Shown: positions 16,704 to 25,840, counted from the stretch's first letter. The stretch is DNA of 64,000 nt from Cecembia calidifontis (GCF_004216715.1 NZ_SGXG01000001.1:372001-436000), one strand, 5' to 3'. The notes: generated from the letters alone by a model not told the origin. Numbers and translations: made by a program.

Positions 16704-16724
16704 CCCAAATGGTCATCCTTTTTC
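16697..16724 (+). terminator. Terminator after the alpha/beta hydrolase
   Basis: AAGGGTGACC pairs with GGTCATCCTT across CAAAT, followed by TTTTT. Confidence 0.65.
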
Positions 16725-16765
16725 TATTACTTTTATCTAATTTTACGCCAAGGTAATTTACAAAT

Positions 16766-17590
16766 ATGGATTTCGATCTGAATTGGCTTTTGGGTACGGA
16801 TTATTCTCAGCCCAAGAATTTTATGATAATTGCTTGTATACTTTTTACAGGAATTTTCCTTAGGTACCTTTTACTGGCATGGGTTTATCATGAACTTATC
16901 TACAAAAAACTGGGAGACGCTCAGCCTTACCGCAGATTGCACCAACAGGTAAGACTTCCTCAGGTCAGAAAAGAGATATGGTATTCCTTTTTAGGCGCTA
17001 TCATATTTGCCCTATCAGGAACTGTAATGCTGATCTGTTGGCAGAGAGGTTATACACAAATTTACACCAGCCTATCTATGGTGGATTTGATTTGGATTCC
17101 CATGAGTTTCTTTTTGGCATTATTTATCCATGAAACCTATTACTATTGGCTTCACCGTTGGATGCACCTCCCTAAAGTTCTGAGACATTTTCACCACATA
17201 CACCACAACAGCTTATATACCAGTTCTTTTACTTCCTTTTCCTTTCATCCTATTGAAGCTTTCCTTCAGGCGATTTTCCTTCCTGTATTGGTATTGATTC
17301 TCCCAATGCATTTTTCGGTTCTCTTGGCCATGTTGGTTACCATGTCCATTACTGCTGTAATCAACCATGCCGGGGTGGAAATCTATACCAGCGGAGCCAT
17401 CAGCAATCCCATTGCGCGGTGGATGGTCGGAGCTACCCATCATGACCTTCACCATCTGAAATACCGCTGCAATTACGGTTTGTATTTTACTTTTTGGGAC
17501 GTTTGGATGAAAACGGAAGATACAGGATTCGAAAAGCGTTTCCTTGAACATTCATCCAAACCCCTGGATAAAAAAGTAAAGCAAATTTGA
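16766..17590 (+). CDS. Fatty acid hydroxylase / sterol desaturase family protein
   Basis: 274 residues, an integral membrane di-iron enzyme. Histidine clusters HETYYYWLHRWMH, HFHHIHHNS and THHDLHHLK are the conserved eight-His set of the family. Hydrophobic segments lie near residues 20-40, 72-95, 112-128 and 170-200. It probably hydroxylates or desaturates a lipid, for example fatty acids, ornithine lipids, carotenoids or hopanoid-like compounds; the substrate cannot be read from sequence. It stands alone between a terminator and a convergent glycosyltransferase gene. Confidence 0.9.
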   Translation: MDFDLNWLLGTDYSQPKNFMIIACILFTGIFLRYLLLAWVYHELIYKKLGDAQPYRRLHQQVRLPQVRKEIWYSFLGAIIFALSGTVMLICWQRGYTQIYTSLSMVDLIWIPMSFFLALFIHETYYYWLHRWMHLPKVLRHFHHIHHNSLYTSSFTSFSFHPIEAFLQAIFLPVLVLILPMHFSVLLAMLVTMSITAVINHAGVEIYTSGAISNPIARWMVGATHHDLHHLKYRCNYGLYFTFWDVWMKTEDTGFEKRFLEHSSKPLDKKVKQI

Positions 17591-17698
17591 AAAATAAGCG
17601 CTGCTATGCGTTTGAAGATATATAAATTAGTGGATAGAAGGTAAACTTAGACAGAAGGAAAAAATCCGGAAAAAGTTCAGGTTACTCACCTTTACAAA

Positions 17699-18613
17699 TT
17701 ATGGTTCTGTCAATCCTTTTTTCATTTCCCTCCTGATTTTAAAAGCATCTTTAATTTTTGAAAAAAACCAGCTCCTGCTTTCCAAAAACTGTTTTTTGTA
17801 TTGCGTCCCACTTGTTTTTTTAAGCTTTTTCGAAATTCTTATTAGTTGGTACAAACCAACAATCCAGCCGATAACAAAAGGTTTTCTGATATCCAACAAT
17901 TGATGAAGTGGAAAAGACCTGAGTTTGACGGGTAAAAATTCCTGTTTTCCTCTTGGTTTCCTATCATGAATAACAGCAGTGGTCACTTGAATCCCGATCT
18001 TATAACCAAAATATTGAGCTCGGGCAGCAAAATTATTGTCCTCTCCATAATGAAAGAATACGGGATGAAAAAAACCTGCTTTTTTTACTACACTAGCACT
18101 TATAAACCAGGCAGCGGCTCCAACAAACCTTACTTCTATTGGATCGGCTGGATTTATTTTTTCAAACTCATGAATAAGCCTGTCCTTATCTGGGTTATAA
18201 TATTTAAATACCTGACTATAAAATACAGGATCCATGGCAATTCCTTCTTGATCCAATTGAATAGGGCTTATTATGCCATAATGGGGGTGGGATATTGCTG
18301 TTTCAAGTAATTTGGAAACACAATCTTTGTTCACATAAGCATCCTGATTCAAGAGGAAAAAATGAGAATAACCCTGTTCTAAAGCCCTCTCTATGCCAAT
18401 GTTGTTCGCCCCACCAAAACCCAGATTTGATTGTAATCGAATTAATTCGACTTTCTGAAGAAAAGGATTTATTATTTCAATGGTATCATCCGAAGAGTTG
18501 TTGTCGACAATAATCACATGAGGAGTTACTGACCCGTTCAATACCTGCTCTAAACACCTTCTTATCCACTTCGACCCATTATAGGTTACAATAATCGTTG
18601 CTACCTTGTTCAT
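17699..18613 (-). CDS. Glycosyltransferase family 2 (rhamnosyltransferase-like)
   Basis: 304 residues with a GT-A fold. VATIIVTYNGSKWI is the nucleotide-sugar binding start, VIIVDNNSSDDT the first acidic region, LLNQDAYV the DxD-equivalent, and AAAWFISASVVKKAGFFHP with FHYGEDNNFAARA the acceptor-side ED motif. This subgroup (WbbL/rhamnosyltransferase-like) adds sugars to lipopolysaccharide or exopolysaccharide. No polysaccharide locus surrounds it. The start at 18613 is the only one before the Rossmann strand. Confidence 0.9.
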   Translation of the reverse strand: MNKVATIIVTYNGSKWIRRCLEQVLNGSVTPHVIIVDNNSSDDTIEIINPFLQKVELIRLQSNLGFGGANNIGIERALEQGYSHFFLLNQDAYVNKDCVSKLLETAISHPHYGIISPIQLDQEGIAMDPVFYSQVFKYYNPDKDRLIHEFEKINPADPIEVRFVGAAAWFISASVVKKAGFFHPVFFHYGEDNNFAARAQYFGYKIGIQVTTAVIHDRKPRGKQEFLPVKLRSFPLHQLLDIRKPFVIGWIVGLYQLIRISKKLKKTSGTQYKKQFLESRSWFFSKIKDAFKIRREMKKGLTEP

Positions 18614-18750
18614 TATGATTCAAACCTTGTCTAAACATTAAAATACCTAACTCAAACGGACAAAAGTACATAAAGCATCCATTCTCATAATGAAACTGAT
18701 CATAAGCTGACCAAAAAGAACAAGAATGCCTGCCATTGGAAAAATGAACC

Positions 18751-19521
18751 TTATTGGAAATGCAGATATAGGGTGATGGATTTTCTCCTGATTTCAGAAA
18801 TCAGGTCCCTGAACCTTGGATCAGTGGTTTCCGGTCTGTAAATATTCATCAGACCATGAGAAAACCGGATTTCAGGAGAAAATTTAAAGTATTTGAAATA
18901 CATATCGAAACCTATCCCCAAATCAAGGGTCACATCTCTCCCCGTGGTAACTATGGGTTCTATATCCGCTTCCTCCTGTTCTTTGGTCCTGAACATATAA
19001 CTGCCTCCGGCAGTGAAAAACATCCTGCTGTTATTGAAGCGCTGGGCTTTGTATTTGAACAGTAAGGGCAATTCTACCATGGTAGCTTCTGATAATACTC
19101 GCTCTGCCCTCATTTCAGGGCCATCACTTGGGCCTGGACTCCAGGAATTAATATCAGTGGCAAACTCATAGAAACCAATTTTTGGCGTAAACATCAGGTT
19201 AAATTGGTCATGTATCCTAAAAATACTTAAGAATCCCAAAGAAAACCCTGGGGTATATACTGGCACAATACTTTCGATGTTATCCCCTTGCCCATTGTTC
19301 AGATTGGCAAAAGCATCAGAATATTTCAAGCGAAAGTAATTGGTCTGTGCCGCCAAAAAGAACCCATAAGAAAACAATCTATCATCCTGTCCAGCCTTGC
19401 TGATTTCTCCGTAACGTGCCTGTGAGTAGGCATGTAACTGCAACCCTGCTAAAAAAAGCAGAAACAGGATTATTTTTCTCCAATATAAATCGAACTGATG
19501 CCGAATGTCAGGGGTCTGCAT
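18751..19521 (-). CDS. porT: PorT-type outer-membrane beta-barrel protein (type IX secretion/gliding)
   Basis: 256 residues with a hydrophobic signal (KIILFLLFLAGLQLHAYSQ) and a beta-barrel body. FSYGFFLAAQTNYFRLKYSD matches the opening strand of PorT, ELPLLFKYKAQRF and MFFTAGGSYMFR are barrel strands, and the protein ends in aromatic FQ. Location directly after menG is the conserved place for porT in Bacteroidota. PorT/SprT is needed for type IX secretion, and this window encodes T9SS cargo. The only ATG lies inside the 3' end of menG, giving a 52-bp overlap; no better start is visible. Confidence 0.8.
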   Translation of the reverse strand: MQTPDIRHQFDLYWRKIILFLLFLAGLQLHAYSQARYGEISKAGQDDRLFSYGFFLAAQTNYFRLKYSDAFANLNNGQGDNIESIVPVYTPGFSLGFLSIFRIHDQFNLMFTPKIGFYEFATDINSWSPGPSDGPEMRAERVLSEATMVELPLLFKYKAQRFNNSRMFFTAGGSYMFRTKEQEEADIEPIVTTGRDVTLDLGIGFDMYFKYFKFSPEIRFSHGLMNIYRPETTDPRFRDLISEIRRKSITLYLHFQ

Positions 19522-20192
19522 TTTGTTTTTTTAAAACCTACCTTTTCCAAAATAGCAAGAAAATCCTTCCCGTCCGGAAATACCTGAACCGATTCAGGCA
19601 AGTAGGTGTATGCGGAATTGTCTTTAGATACCAATTTACCGATTTGAGGTAAAATATATTTGAAATAAAAATTATATCCTTGCTTCATCGGGAATTTTTT
19701 CGGTTTGGAAAACTCTACGATGACTGTCTTCCCACCCGGTTTCAATACCCTGTACATATCCGCCAAACCTTTTTCCAGGTTTTCAAAGTTTCTTACTCCA
19801 AAAGAAACGATGACCGCATCAAACTTATTATCTTCAAACAACAACTTCTCAGAATCCCCTAATTGAAGATCAATAATATGGTCCAGACCACGCTTTTTCA
19901 TTTTTTTGCGGCCTTCTTCCAGCATCCCTTCAGAAATATCCACCCCGATAATTTTATCCGGATTCAAGGCCAGGGCCTCAATTGCAAAATCACCCGTACC
20001 AGTAGCAATATCCAAAATCAGTTTTGGCTGATCTTTTTTAAGCATTTTGACCGCCTTCTTTCTCCATATGATATCTATCCCCAAACTCAGCAAATGATTT
20101 AAAAAATCATATTTCTTGCTGATGTTGTTGAACATTTCGGCTACCTGCTCCTTCTTTCCGGCCTGCTTTTCTTTGTAAGGTACTACTGACAT
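19470..20192 (-). CDS. menG: Demethylmenaquinone methyltransferase (UbiE/MenG)
   Basis: 240 residues. The SAM-binding motif ILDIATGTGDFAIEAL and the following IIGVDISEGMLEEGRKK, the DAVIVSFGVRNFENLEKGL segment and RVLKPGGKTVIVEFSKPK are diagnostic for the UbiE family. It methylates demethylmenaquinone in the last step of menaquinone synthesis. FNNISKKYDFLNHLLSLGID is the conserved N-terminal part. Its 3' end overlaps porT on the same strand, suggesting translational coupling. Confidence 0.95.
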   Translation of the reverse strand: MSVVPYKEKQAGKKEQVAEMFNNISKKYDFLNHLLSLGIDIIWRKKAVKMLKKDQPKLILDIATGTGDFAIEALALNPDKIIGVDISEGMLEEGRKKMKKRGLDHIIDLQLGDSEKLLFEDNKFDAVIVSFGVRNFENLEKGLADMYRVLKPGGKTVIVEFSKPKKFPMKQGYNFYFKYILPQIGKLVSKDNSAYTYLPESVQVFPDGKDFLAILEKVGFKKTKCRPLTFGISSIYIGEK

Positions 20193-20325
20193 GCGTATAA
20201 AATTTTGTGCAATATTACTAAGTAAACCTGAGCATTTGAAAAATGTTGGAGATTAATCGGTTGAATGGAAAATTTTATCAGGAGATTATCCACCAATAAA
20301 AAGGTGCAATTCTTTCAAAAGAATT

Positions 20326-20333
20326 ACCTTTGC
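20326..20333 (+). promoter_or_regulatory. Candidate -7 promoter box for engB
   Basis: TACCTTTG fits the Bacteroidota TAnnTTTG -7 element and lies 14 bp before the ATG at 20348. No clear TTTG -33 element was found at the expected spacing. Confidence 0.4.
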
Positions 20334-20347
20334 ACCAAAAAAGAGCC

Positions 20348-20956
20348 ATGATCAAAAAAGCCAGTTTTTTAATCAGCAATACAGATTACAAAAAATGCCC
20401 TGCACCGACCAAGCCGGAATTTGCATTTATCGGCAGGTCCAATGTGGGCAAAAGTTCATTGGTGAATATGCTTACCGGCAATAAGAATCTGGCAAAAACT
20501 TCTGGTAAGCCAGGAAAAACCCAATTGATCAACCATTTTCTGATCGATGACAATTGGTACATGGTAGATCTTCCAGGATATGGATTTGCCAAAGTGAGCA
20601 AGAGCATCAAATCCACTTGGGAAAAAATGATCAGCGACTACCTCATCCATAGGGACAACCTGGTAGCGGTATGTGTTCTGATAGACAGCAGGCTGGATCC
20701 ACAAAAAATAGATCTTGAGTTCATCACCTGGTGCGGTGAAAATGAAATTCCTTTTATCCTGATTTTCACCAAAGCAGACAAACAAAGTAAGACCAAAACT
20801 CTTGGTAATGTCAGGAAATTCCTGGACGCTGCCAAGGAAATATTTGGGGATGAACCAGATTATTTCATCACCTCTTCCCAGACCGGTGAAGGCAAAGAGG
20901 AATTGGTCAACTTCATAGAGAATGAAGTCCAGGAATACTATGACAGCCATAAGTAA
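20348..20956 (+). CDS. engB: Ribosome biogenesis GTPase EngB (YihA/YsxC)
   Basis: 202 residues. G1 FIGRSNVGKSSLVN, G2/TSGKPGKTQ, G3 VDLPGYGFAKVS and G4 IFTKADK are all present, in the order and spacing of the small TrmE-Era-EngA-YihA GTPases. It assists 50S ribosomal subunit assembly. ATG 20348 is chosen over the in-frame TTG 20330 because MIKKASFLISN is the family N-terminus and the TTG lies in the promoter -7 box. It is divergent from menG. Confidence 0.95.
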   Translation: MIKKASFLISNTDYKKCPAPTKPEFAFIGRSNVGKSSLVNMLTGNKNLAKTSGKPGKTQLINHFLIDDNWYMVDLPGYGFAKVSKSIKSTWEKMISDYLIHRDNLVAVCVLIDSRLDPQKIDLEFITWCGENEIPFILIFTKADKQSKTKTLGNVRKFLDAAKEIFGDEPDYFITSSQTGEGKEELVNFIENEVQEYYDSHK

Positions 20957-20991
20957 GGCTTGGCCTTTCAGGCGGATATCCTATATTTGCA

Positions 20992-20999
20992 GCCTTAAT
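20992..20999 (+). promoter_or_regulatory. Candidate -7 promoter box for the DUF5606 gene
   Basis: TATATTTG followed by CA, 13 bp before the ATG, matches the Bacteroidota -7 consensus. Confidence 0.4.
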
Positions 21000-21012
21000 A
21001 AATACATCAGCA

Positions 21013-21441
21013 ATGAAATTCAACGAAATAGCTACTGTTTCCGGTAAACCGGGCTTATACAAAGTATTGAAACCTACCAGGGGAGGAGTGATTCTGGAAT
21101 CCCTGGACGCCAAAAAAAGTAAGTTGGTTGTGGGAGCCAATCAGCGGGTTTCCATCTTGGGAGAGATCTCTATGTACACCATGACAGAGGAAGGCGCCTC
21201 CCCATTAGAGGAAATCATGAAAAATATTGACAGGGAGTTTAATGGTGACTTAGGACTTGACGCTGAGGCTGACGCAGATGAACTTAGGGCTTTCCTTAAG
21301 CACGTGCTCCCTAATTATGATGAAAACAAGGTTTACCCCTCTGATATCAAAAAACTCATATCCTGGTATAAAATAATCAAAGCTGAAGCGCCAGAGGTAT
21401 TTCAAGAGCAGGAAGAAAACAAAGAATCCCAATCAGAATAA
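21013..21441 (+). CDS. DUF5606 domain protein
   Basis: 142 residues, no signal or membrane segment. MKFNEIATVSGKPGLYKVL and TRGGVILESLD with the KKSKLVVGANQRVSILGEI segment identify DUF5606, found across Bacteroidota. The C-terminal part (LPNYDENKVYPSDIKKLISWYK) is helical and acidic. The function is unknown; the N-terminal half looks like a small beta-barrel that could bind nucleic acid or a peptide, which is inference. It has its own promoter box and terminator. Confidence 0.85.
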   Translation: MKFNEIATVSGKPGLYKVLKPTRGGVILESLDAKKSKLVVGANQRVSILGEISMYTMTEEGASPLEEIMKNIDREFNGDLGLDAEADADELRAFLKHVLPNYDENKVYPSDIKKLISWYKIIKAEAPEVFQEQEENKESQSE

Positions 21442-21452
21442 TGAATATATAA

Positions 21453-21480
21453 GTGGAGCCTTTAGCGCTCCACTTTTTTA
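21453..21480 (+). terminator. Terminator after the DUF5606 gene
   Basis: AGTGGAGC (21453-21460) pairs with GCTCCACT (21468-21475) across CTTTAGC-type loop, followed by T residues. Confidence 0.75.
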
Positions 21481-21496
21481 TTTGACTTCCCTAACC

Positions 21497-21799
21497 ATGT
21501 TTCCTATCCTTCAACAAACAGCCCAGATCCTCAAAAAAGACTTTAATTTACCGGAAATTCAGGAAAATTTTACTGAAGAAGGGTTGGTGGAAATCCTAAC
21601 GCCAGTAATAAAGCAAATGCTGGACAGGGATTTTGAAAGGCTTTTGCAGATCTGCTATCGGATTGATCTGGGAGAGCAAGTGCTCAAAAAGATTCTCCAT
21701 GAATCTGACCCGGACCAGATGGCAAATGATCTCTCCAGGGCTTTGGTCAAAAGACAAGTTCAAAAAATCGAAATCCGGAAGAAGTACCAGAATGAATAA
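21497..21799 (+). CDS. Conserved small protein of unknown function
   Basis: 100 residues from MFPILQQTAQILKKDFN; ATG 21497 is preferred to an in-frame TTG at 21482. It is rich in charged helices (LLQICYRIDLGEQVLKKIL, DQMANDLSRALVKRQVQKIE), has no signal peptide or transmembrane segment, and is likely a cytosolic all-alpha protein. I do not recognise a named domain, although similar short proteins seem common in Cytophagales (from memory). It is followed by a hairpin shared with the convergent fbp gene. Confidence 0.7.
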   Translation: MFPILQQTAQILKKDFNLPEIQENFTEEGLVEILTPVIKQMLDRDFERLLQICYRIDLGEQVLKKILHESDPDQMANDLSRALVKRQVQKIEIRKKYQNE

Positions 21800-21800
21800 A

Positions 21801-21842
21801 AATCCGGGACGATCAAAGGATTGCTCCCCGTCCCGAATTTTA
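21801..21842. terminator. Bidirectional hairpin between convergent genes
   Basis: AATCCGGGACG pairs imperfectly with CGTCCCGAATT across a 20-base loop and ends in TTTTAT, between the 21497 gene and fbp. Confidence 0.55.
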
Positions 21843-21872
21843 TTCATCGAATCAAACACTCTCTTATAGCTT

Positions 21873-22907
21873 TTAAACCGTCAAAGCCCTTTGTTTTTTT
21901 AGCATCAACTCCACCTCATTGACCATGGATTCGGAACCAATATATAGAGGTGTCCGCTGATGCAGACTTGTTGGTAGGATATCCAGAATCCTGGTTTCCC
22001 CATCAGTTGCCTTTCCCCCTGCCTGCTCGGCGATAAATGCCAGGGCATTAGCCTCATAGAGTAGCCTCAATTTCCCTGAAGGAGATTTTGGGCTGGATGG
22101 ATAGATATAGATCCCTCCTTTCAGGAGATTTCTGTGAAAATCAGCCACCAGGCTTCCTATATACCTGGCGCTGTATTCTTTCCTCTTACAGTTTTCAATA
22201 TACTCCTTCAGCCCAGGTTCAAATTGGTTGTAAGTCCCTTCATTCACACTGTATATCTTCCCGTCTTTTGGGGCTTTCATATCGGGATGGGAGAGGAAAA
22301 ACTCTCCTAAAGAAGCCTCATAAGTAAACCCATTGACTCCATGACCGGTGGTATACACCAACATGGTAGAAGAACCATATAGTACATATCCTGCTGCCAC
22401 CTGTTTATTTCCAGGCTGCATGATATCCTCGGGCTGAATAGGACTGCCAACAGGCGTCACTCTCCTGTAAATGGAAAAAATGGTACCAATGGAAATATTG
22501 ACATCTATGTTGGACGAGCCGTCAAGGGGATCGATGGCTACCACATATTTCCCTGAAGTATTTTGAAGGTCTATGACTTCATCGTCCTCTTCTGAAACAA
22601 TCGCACAGACTTCCCCTCCTTTGGTCAGGGCACGGGTAAACCGGATATTGGCAATTACATCCAACTTCTGCTGTTCTTCACCCTGAACATTGGTATTGCC
22701 AAAGGCACCAGCAATATTGGCCAATCCTGCCCTATTGGTCTCACGATTTACTATCTTTGCTGCTAATCCTATATCACGCAAAAGCTGGGACAATTCTCCG
22801 GAGGCAAATGGAAAATCATCCTGCTTCATTTTGATGAATCTGTCCAAAGTGACGCCGACAGAATAGGCTAACTTGGAATCGCTGGGAGTGTAGTATTTGA
22901 CTTTCAT
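21873..22907 (-). CDS. fbp: Fructose-1,6-bisphosphatase, class I
   Basis: 344 residues, the usual length. Metal and substrate sites are visible: VSEEDDEVID, YVVAIDPLDGSSNIDVNISIG (the DPLDGSS motif), SSTMLVYTTGHGVNGFTYE, EYSARYIGSLVADFHRNLLKGG and LLYEANALAFIAEQAGGKA. It hydrolyses fructose 1,6-bisphosphate in gluconeogenesis. It is divergent from the aspartate kinase gene with 60 bp between starts. Confidence 0.96.
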   Translation of the reverse strand: MKVKYYTPSDSKLAYSVGVTLDRFIKMKQDDFPFASGELSQLLRDIGLAAKIVNRETNRAGLANIAGAFGNTNVQGEEQQKLDVIANIRFTRALTKGGEVCAIVSEEDDEVIDLQNTSGKYVVAIDPLDGSSNIDVNISIGTIFSIYRRVTPVGSPIQPEDIMQPGNKQVAAGYVLYGSSTMLVYTTGHGVNGFTYEASLGEFFLSHPDMKAPKDGKIYSVNEGTYNQFEPGLKEYIENCKRKEYSARYIGSLVADFHRNLLKGGIYIYPSSPKSPSGKLRLLYEANALAFIAEQAGGKATDGETRILDILPTSLHQRTPLYIGSESMVNEVELMLKKQRALTV

Positions 22908-22967
22908 TAAATATTGGAAAAGTTATATTTGGGAATTTATTTCCCGAAAATTACAACATAAATTCAG

Positions 22968-24236
22968 ATGTTAAAAACTTTTGTTTTCAAATTTGGGGGA
23001 GCTTCTGTAAAAGATGCCGGTTCGATCAAAAACTTATCCAAAATTTTATTCAATCGATTGCGAAATCATACTGTGATTGTAGTTTCTGCCATGGGAAAAA
23101 CTACCAACGCATTGGAAGGAATTTTGGAAAAAAAATACAGGCAAGAAGATTTTTCTTCAAATATTACAATTTTAGAAAACTACCACTTGGAGACCTGCAT
23201 GGGGCTTTTTGGAGAAAACCATCCGATTCATGCCATTGTAAAAAATTATTTTTTGCAACTCCAGCGGGATCTTGAAGCACCCCTTAGCCAGGACAATTAT
23301 GATTTGTACTATGATAGGATCATCTCTTATGGCGAACTGATTGCCACGAGAATAGTCCAGGAATACCTCTGCCTGGAGAACATCTATTGCATCTGGCAGG
23401 ATGCCAGAGAATTTATTGTAACCAATTCGGATTTCCGGTTTGCCAAGGTGGACTGGAAGGCAACAAGCAGCCGGATAAAAAAAAGCCTTCTACCCATTCT
23501 TGAAAAATTCCCGGTAGTAACCCAAGGATTTATAGGAAAAGACAAAAATGGCAATACCACCACCCTTGGAAGAGAAGGCTCTGACTTTACAGCTGCCATT
23601 ATTGCCTCCTGCCTTAAGTCTGTATCTGTGACCATATGGAAAGATGTGGATGGGGTCTTGAATGCAGATCCTAAAAGATTCCCCAATACGATTAAATTTG
23701 ATGAATTGGATTACCATGAAGCTGCCGAACTTACCTATTACGGGGCATCGGTCATCCACCCAAAAACTATCAAACCATTGGCCAACCTGTCTATCCCCCT
23801 TTTTGTGAAATCATTTATCCATCCGGAAGGAAGTGGTACCAAAATCCATCATGTCCGACATGAAAACAAGACACCATGTATCGTGGTCAAGGATGATCAG
23901 ATTCTTGTCAGCTTCAAAGTGACTGATTTCACATTTATTCATGAAGGGCATATTCACCAGATTTATTCAGAGCTTGAAAAATTAAAACTCAGGGTCAATA
24001 TGTTGCAGACATCAGCCATCAGTGTTTCTCTGGTAATTGATAAGCAGCTTTTCAAAATGGAAAAATTAATCCATACCCTGAATAAGGATTTCGAAATCAG
24101 ATACAACGAATCCCTCCAACTGATCACCGTCAAAAACCATAACCCGAAAATAATGGGGGAATTGATGAAAAATAAAGAAATCCTCATGGAACAGGTCACA
24201 CGATCCACCTTCCAGATGGTGACCAAATCACAATAA
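22968..24236 (+). CDS. Aspartate kinase (monofunctional)
   Basis: 422 residues. VFKFGGASVKDAGSIKNL is the KFGGxSV nucleotide-binding start; FIGKDKNGNTTTLGREGSDFTAA and WKDVDGVLNADP complete the kinase domain, and YYGASVIHPKTIKPL is the regulatory boundary. The C-terminal 110 residues contain an ACT-like region, suggesting feedback control by lysine or threonine. It catalyses the first step of the aspartate pathway. Its last 9 bases overlap the 3' end of the convergent fructosamine kinase gene. A TATATTTG at 22924-22931 could be the promoter -7 box. Confidence 0.93.
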   Translation: MLKTFVFKFGGASVKDAGSIKNLSKILFNRLRNHTVIVVSAMGKTTNALEGILEKKYRQEDFSSNITILENYHLETCMGLFGENHPIHAIVKNYFLQLQRDLEAPLSQDNYDLYYDRIISYGELIATRIVQEYLCLENIYCIWQDAREFIVTNSDFRFAKVDWKATSSRIKKSLLPILEKFPVVTQGFIGKDKNGNTTTLGREGSDFTAAIIASCLKSVSVTIWKDVDGVLNADPKRFPNTIKFDELDYHEAAELTYYGASVIHPKTIKPLANLSIPLFVKSFIHPEGSGTKIHHVRHENKTPCIVVKDDQILVSFKVTDFTFIHEGHIHQIYSELEKLKLRVNMLQTSAISVSLVIDKQLFKMEKLIHTLNKDFEIRYNESLQLITVKNHNPKIMGELMKNKEILMEQVTRSTFQMVTKSQ

Positions 24237-25100
24237 CCTTTGGATGGTTTTTTGGATACCAGGAAGATAGCTTTTCCCGAACAACAATAGGTGGACCAAG
24301 AGGGGATAAAGGTTGTACACAGCAATCCTTTCTTCAAATCCTTGGTCAAGAGGAAAAACTTCCTGATAAGCACGATAAAAAGCTTCATCAAAACCACCGA
24401 AAAGTCTGGAAAATGCCAGGTCCATCTCCCTGTGCCCATAATATACTGCAGGATCGATCAGAGAAGGCCTGCCATCAGCTGCTTGCATGACATTCCCGGA
24501 CCAAAGGTCTCCATGAAGAAGTGCGGGTTTTTCTTTGGGAAAAAAGTTGGTCAACCTTGGATAGACGGATTGAAATTTTTTTAAGAAAGCAGTGTCAATC
24601 AAATCTTCATAATATGCCTTTCCGATCATAGGATCCAGTCTTTGATGGATAAAAAAATCAACCCAGGATGACCTGTTATTGTTAACCTGGGGAAGAGAAG
24701 CGATATAGTTATCTTCATCAAGACCAAATTCCGGTCTAGTTGCCATATGCATCTGGGCCAGGCCTACACCTAATTCTTCCCAATAGCCAAGACTAGGCCT
24801 ACCTGGCCCGATATATTCCATCAAAAGAAAATTCCGGTCTTCAATCCTTCCTTGATGAAACACCTTGGGGATTTTGAACGGCGAAAACTGGGCCATAAGG
24901 GCCAATCCATGAGCCTCCTTTTCAAAAACATCCAGACTTTGCTCAAAATTGACCTTCAAAAAATAAGAGGTTTCTTTGACCTTCTAATATATCCCTTGAT
25001 TGATATTACCCGCTACAATCAACCTACTTTCAATCGAAGTTTCATGCCATCCGGTACTTAAAAAAATAACCTGTTCAAAAAAGTCTCTGTCATCAAACAT
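24228..25100 (-). pseudogene. Fructosamine kinase family gene with one in-frame amber stop
   Basis: Translation from ATG 25100 gives MFDDRDFFEQVIFL... to VAGNINQGIY, then TAG at codon 39 (24984-24986), then KVKETSYFLKVNFEQ in the same frame to the end. Without the stop the product would be 290 residues, the normal family size. The rest is intact: FLLMEYIGPG, LHGDLWSGNVM (HGDxWxxN catalytic loop) and LIDPAVYYGHREMDLA (metal-binding Asp). These kinases phosphorylate fructosamines or related glycated amines as protein repair. The start overlaps the phosphatase stop by 8 bp (ATGTTTGA), supporting this start. A TTG at 24959 could restart translation but would miss the glycine-rich loop. Confidence 0.85.
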
Positions 25101-25578
25101 AGATATTCTGGGACTGTTTGAGATGTTCCAGAAAATGCTCTATAGAATTGTCCAGAATTTGATAAACTTTTTCAAAGCCATCCTCTCCACCATAGTAGGG
25201 ATCCGGTACTTCAAGCTCTTCCGCACCCGGCTGGAACTCGCGGATTAAAAACAATTGATCATGCTTTATGCGATGTTTTTCCAGCAAACTTTCAATATTC
25301 CTTTTGTTGGAGAAATCCATAGCGATCAGGTAATGTGATTCACGCAAATCCACACGGTTGATCTGTCTGGCCCGGTGATTGATCGGAATTTGATATTTTG
25401 AAGCACATTTCAATGTCCTATCATCCGGCAGTTCCCCGATATGGTAATCAGAAGTGCCACAGCTATCACTCTCAAATTTGTTCTCCAATCCATATTTTCT
25501 GATTTTATGATTGAAGATACCTTCCGCCAAAGGCGATCTACAAATATTCCCTAAACAAACAAATAAAACTTTAATCAT
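25093..25578 (-). CDS. Low-molecular-weight protein-tyrosine phosphatase
   Basis: 161 residues. VLFVCLGNICRSPLAEG is the CX5R active-site loop (Cys8, Arg14) with the following Ser, and VPDPYYGGEDGFEKV holds the general-acid Asp in DPYY. It removes phosphate from phosphotyrosine or from small acyl-phosphates or arginine-phosphate. It overlaps the fructosamine kinase start by 8 bp, a linked arrangement also seen in other Bacteroidota (from memory). Confident family call; the substrate is unknown. Confidence 0.94.
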   Translation of the reverse strand: MIKVLFVCLGNICRSPLAEGIFNHKIRKYGLENKFESDSCGTSDYHIGELPDDRTLKCASKYQIPINHRARQINRVDLRESHYLIAMDFSNKRNIESLLEKHRIKHDQLFLIREFQPGAEELEVPDPYYGGEDGFEKVYQILDNSIEHFLEHLKQSQNIYV

Positions 25579-25808
25579 AACAAATACCAGGGCCGACCGA
25601 ATTCAATAACAAGTTTCAAGTTAATTAATTTTTGAAACACTTTAAAACCATAGCACAAAACTAATCCGAAGGACCTTTTCAATTTACTTGGCTTTTGTTT
25701 GGGGTTTTAATCCCTTACAGAATTTTAATTGTTAAAAAAACGAAATTTAATTAATTTACCTCAATTGATTCAAATTTTATCCAATTTTCGGAATTAAATT
25801 TTGCATTT

Positions 25809-25840
25809 TTTGTTTGTTAAAGCAAGCACATTTAAATTTG
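25809..25840 (+). promoter_or_regulatory. Candidate promoter for the peroxiredoxin gene
   Basis: TTTG at 25809-25812 and TAAATTTG at 25833-25840 are 20 bp apart, matching the Bacteroidota -33/-7 pattern. The implied 5' leader is about 140 nt. Nothing else that I can support is present in the 411-bp gap 25579-25989. Confidence 0.45.
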
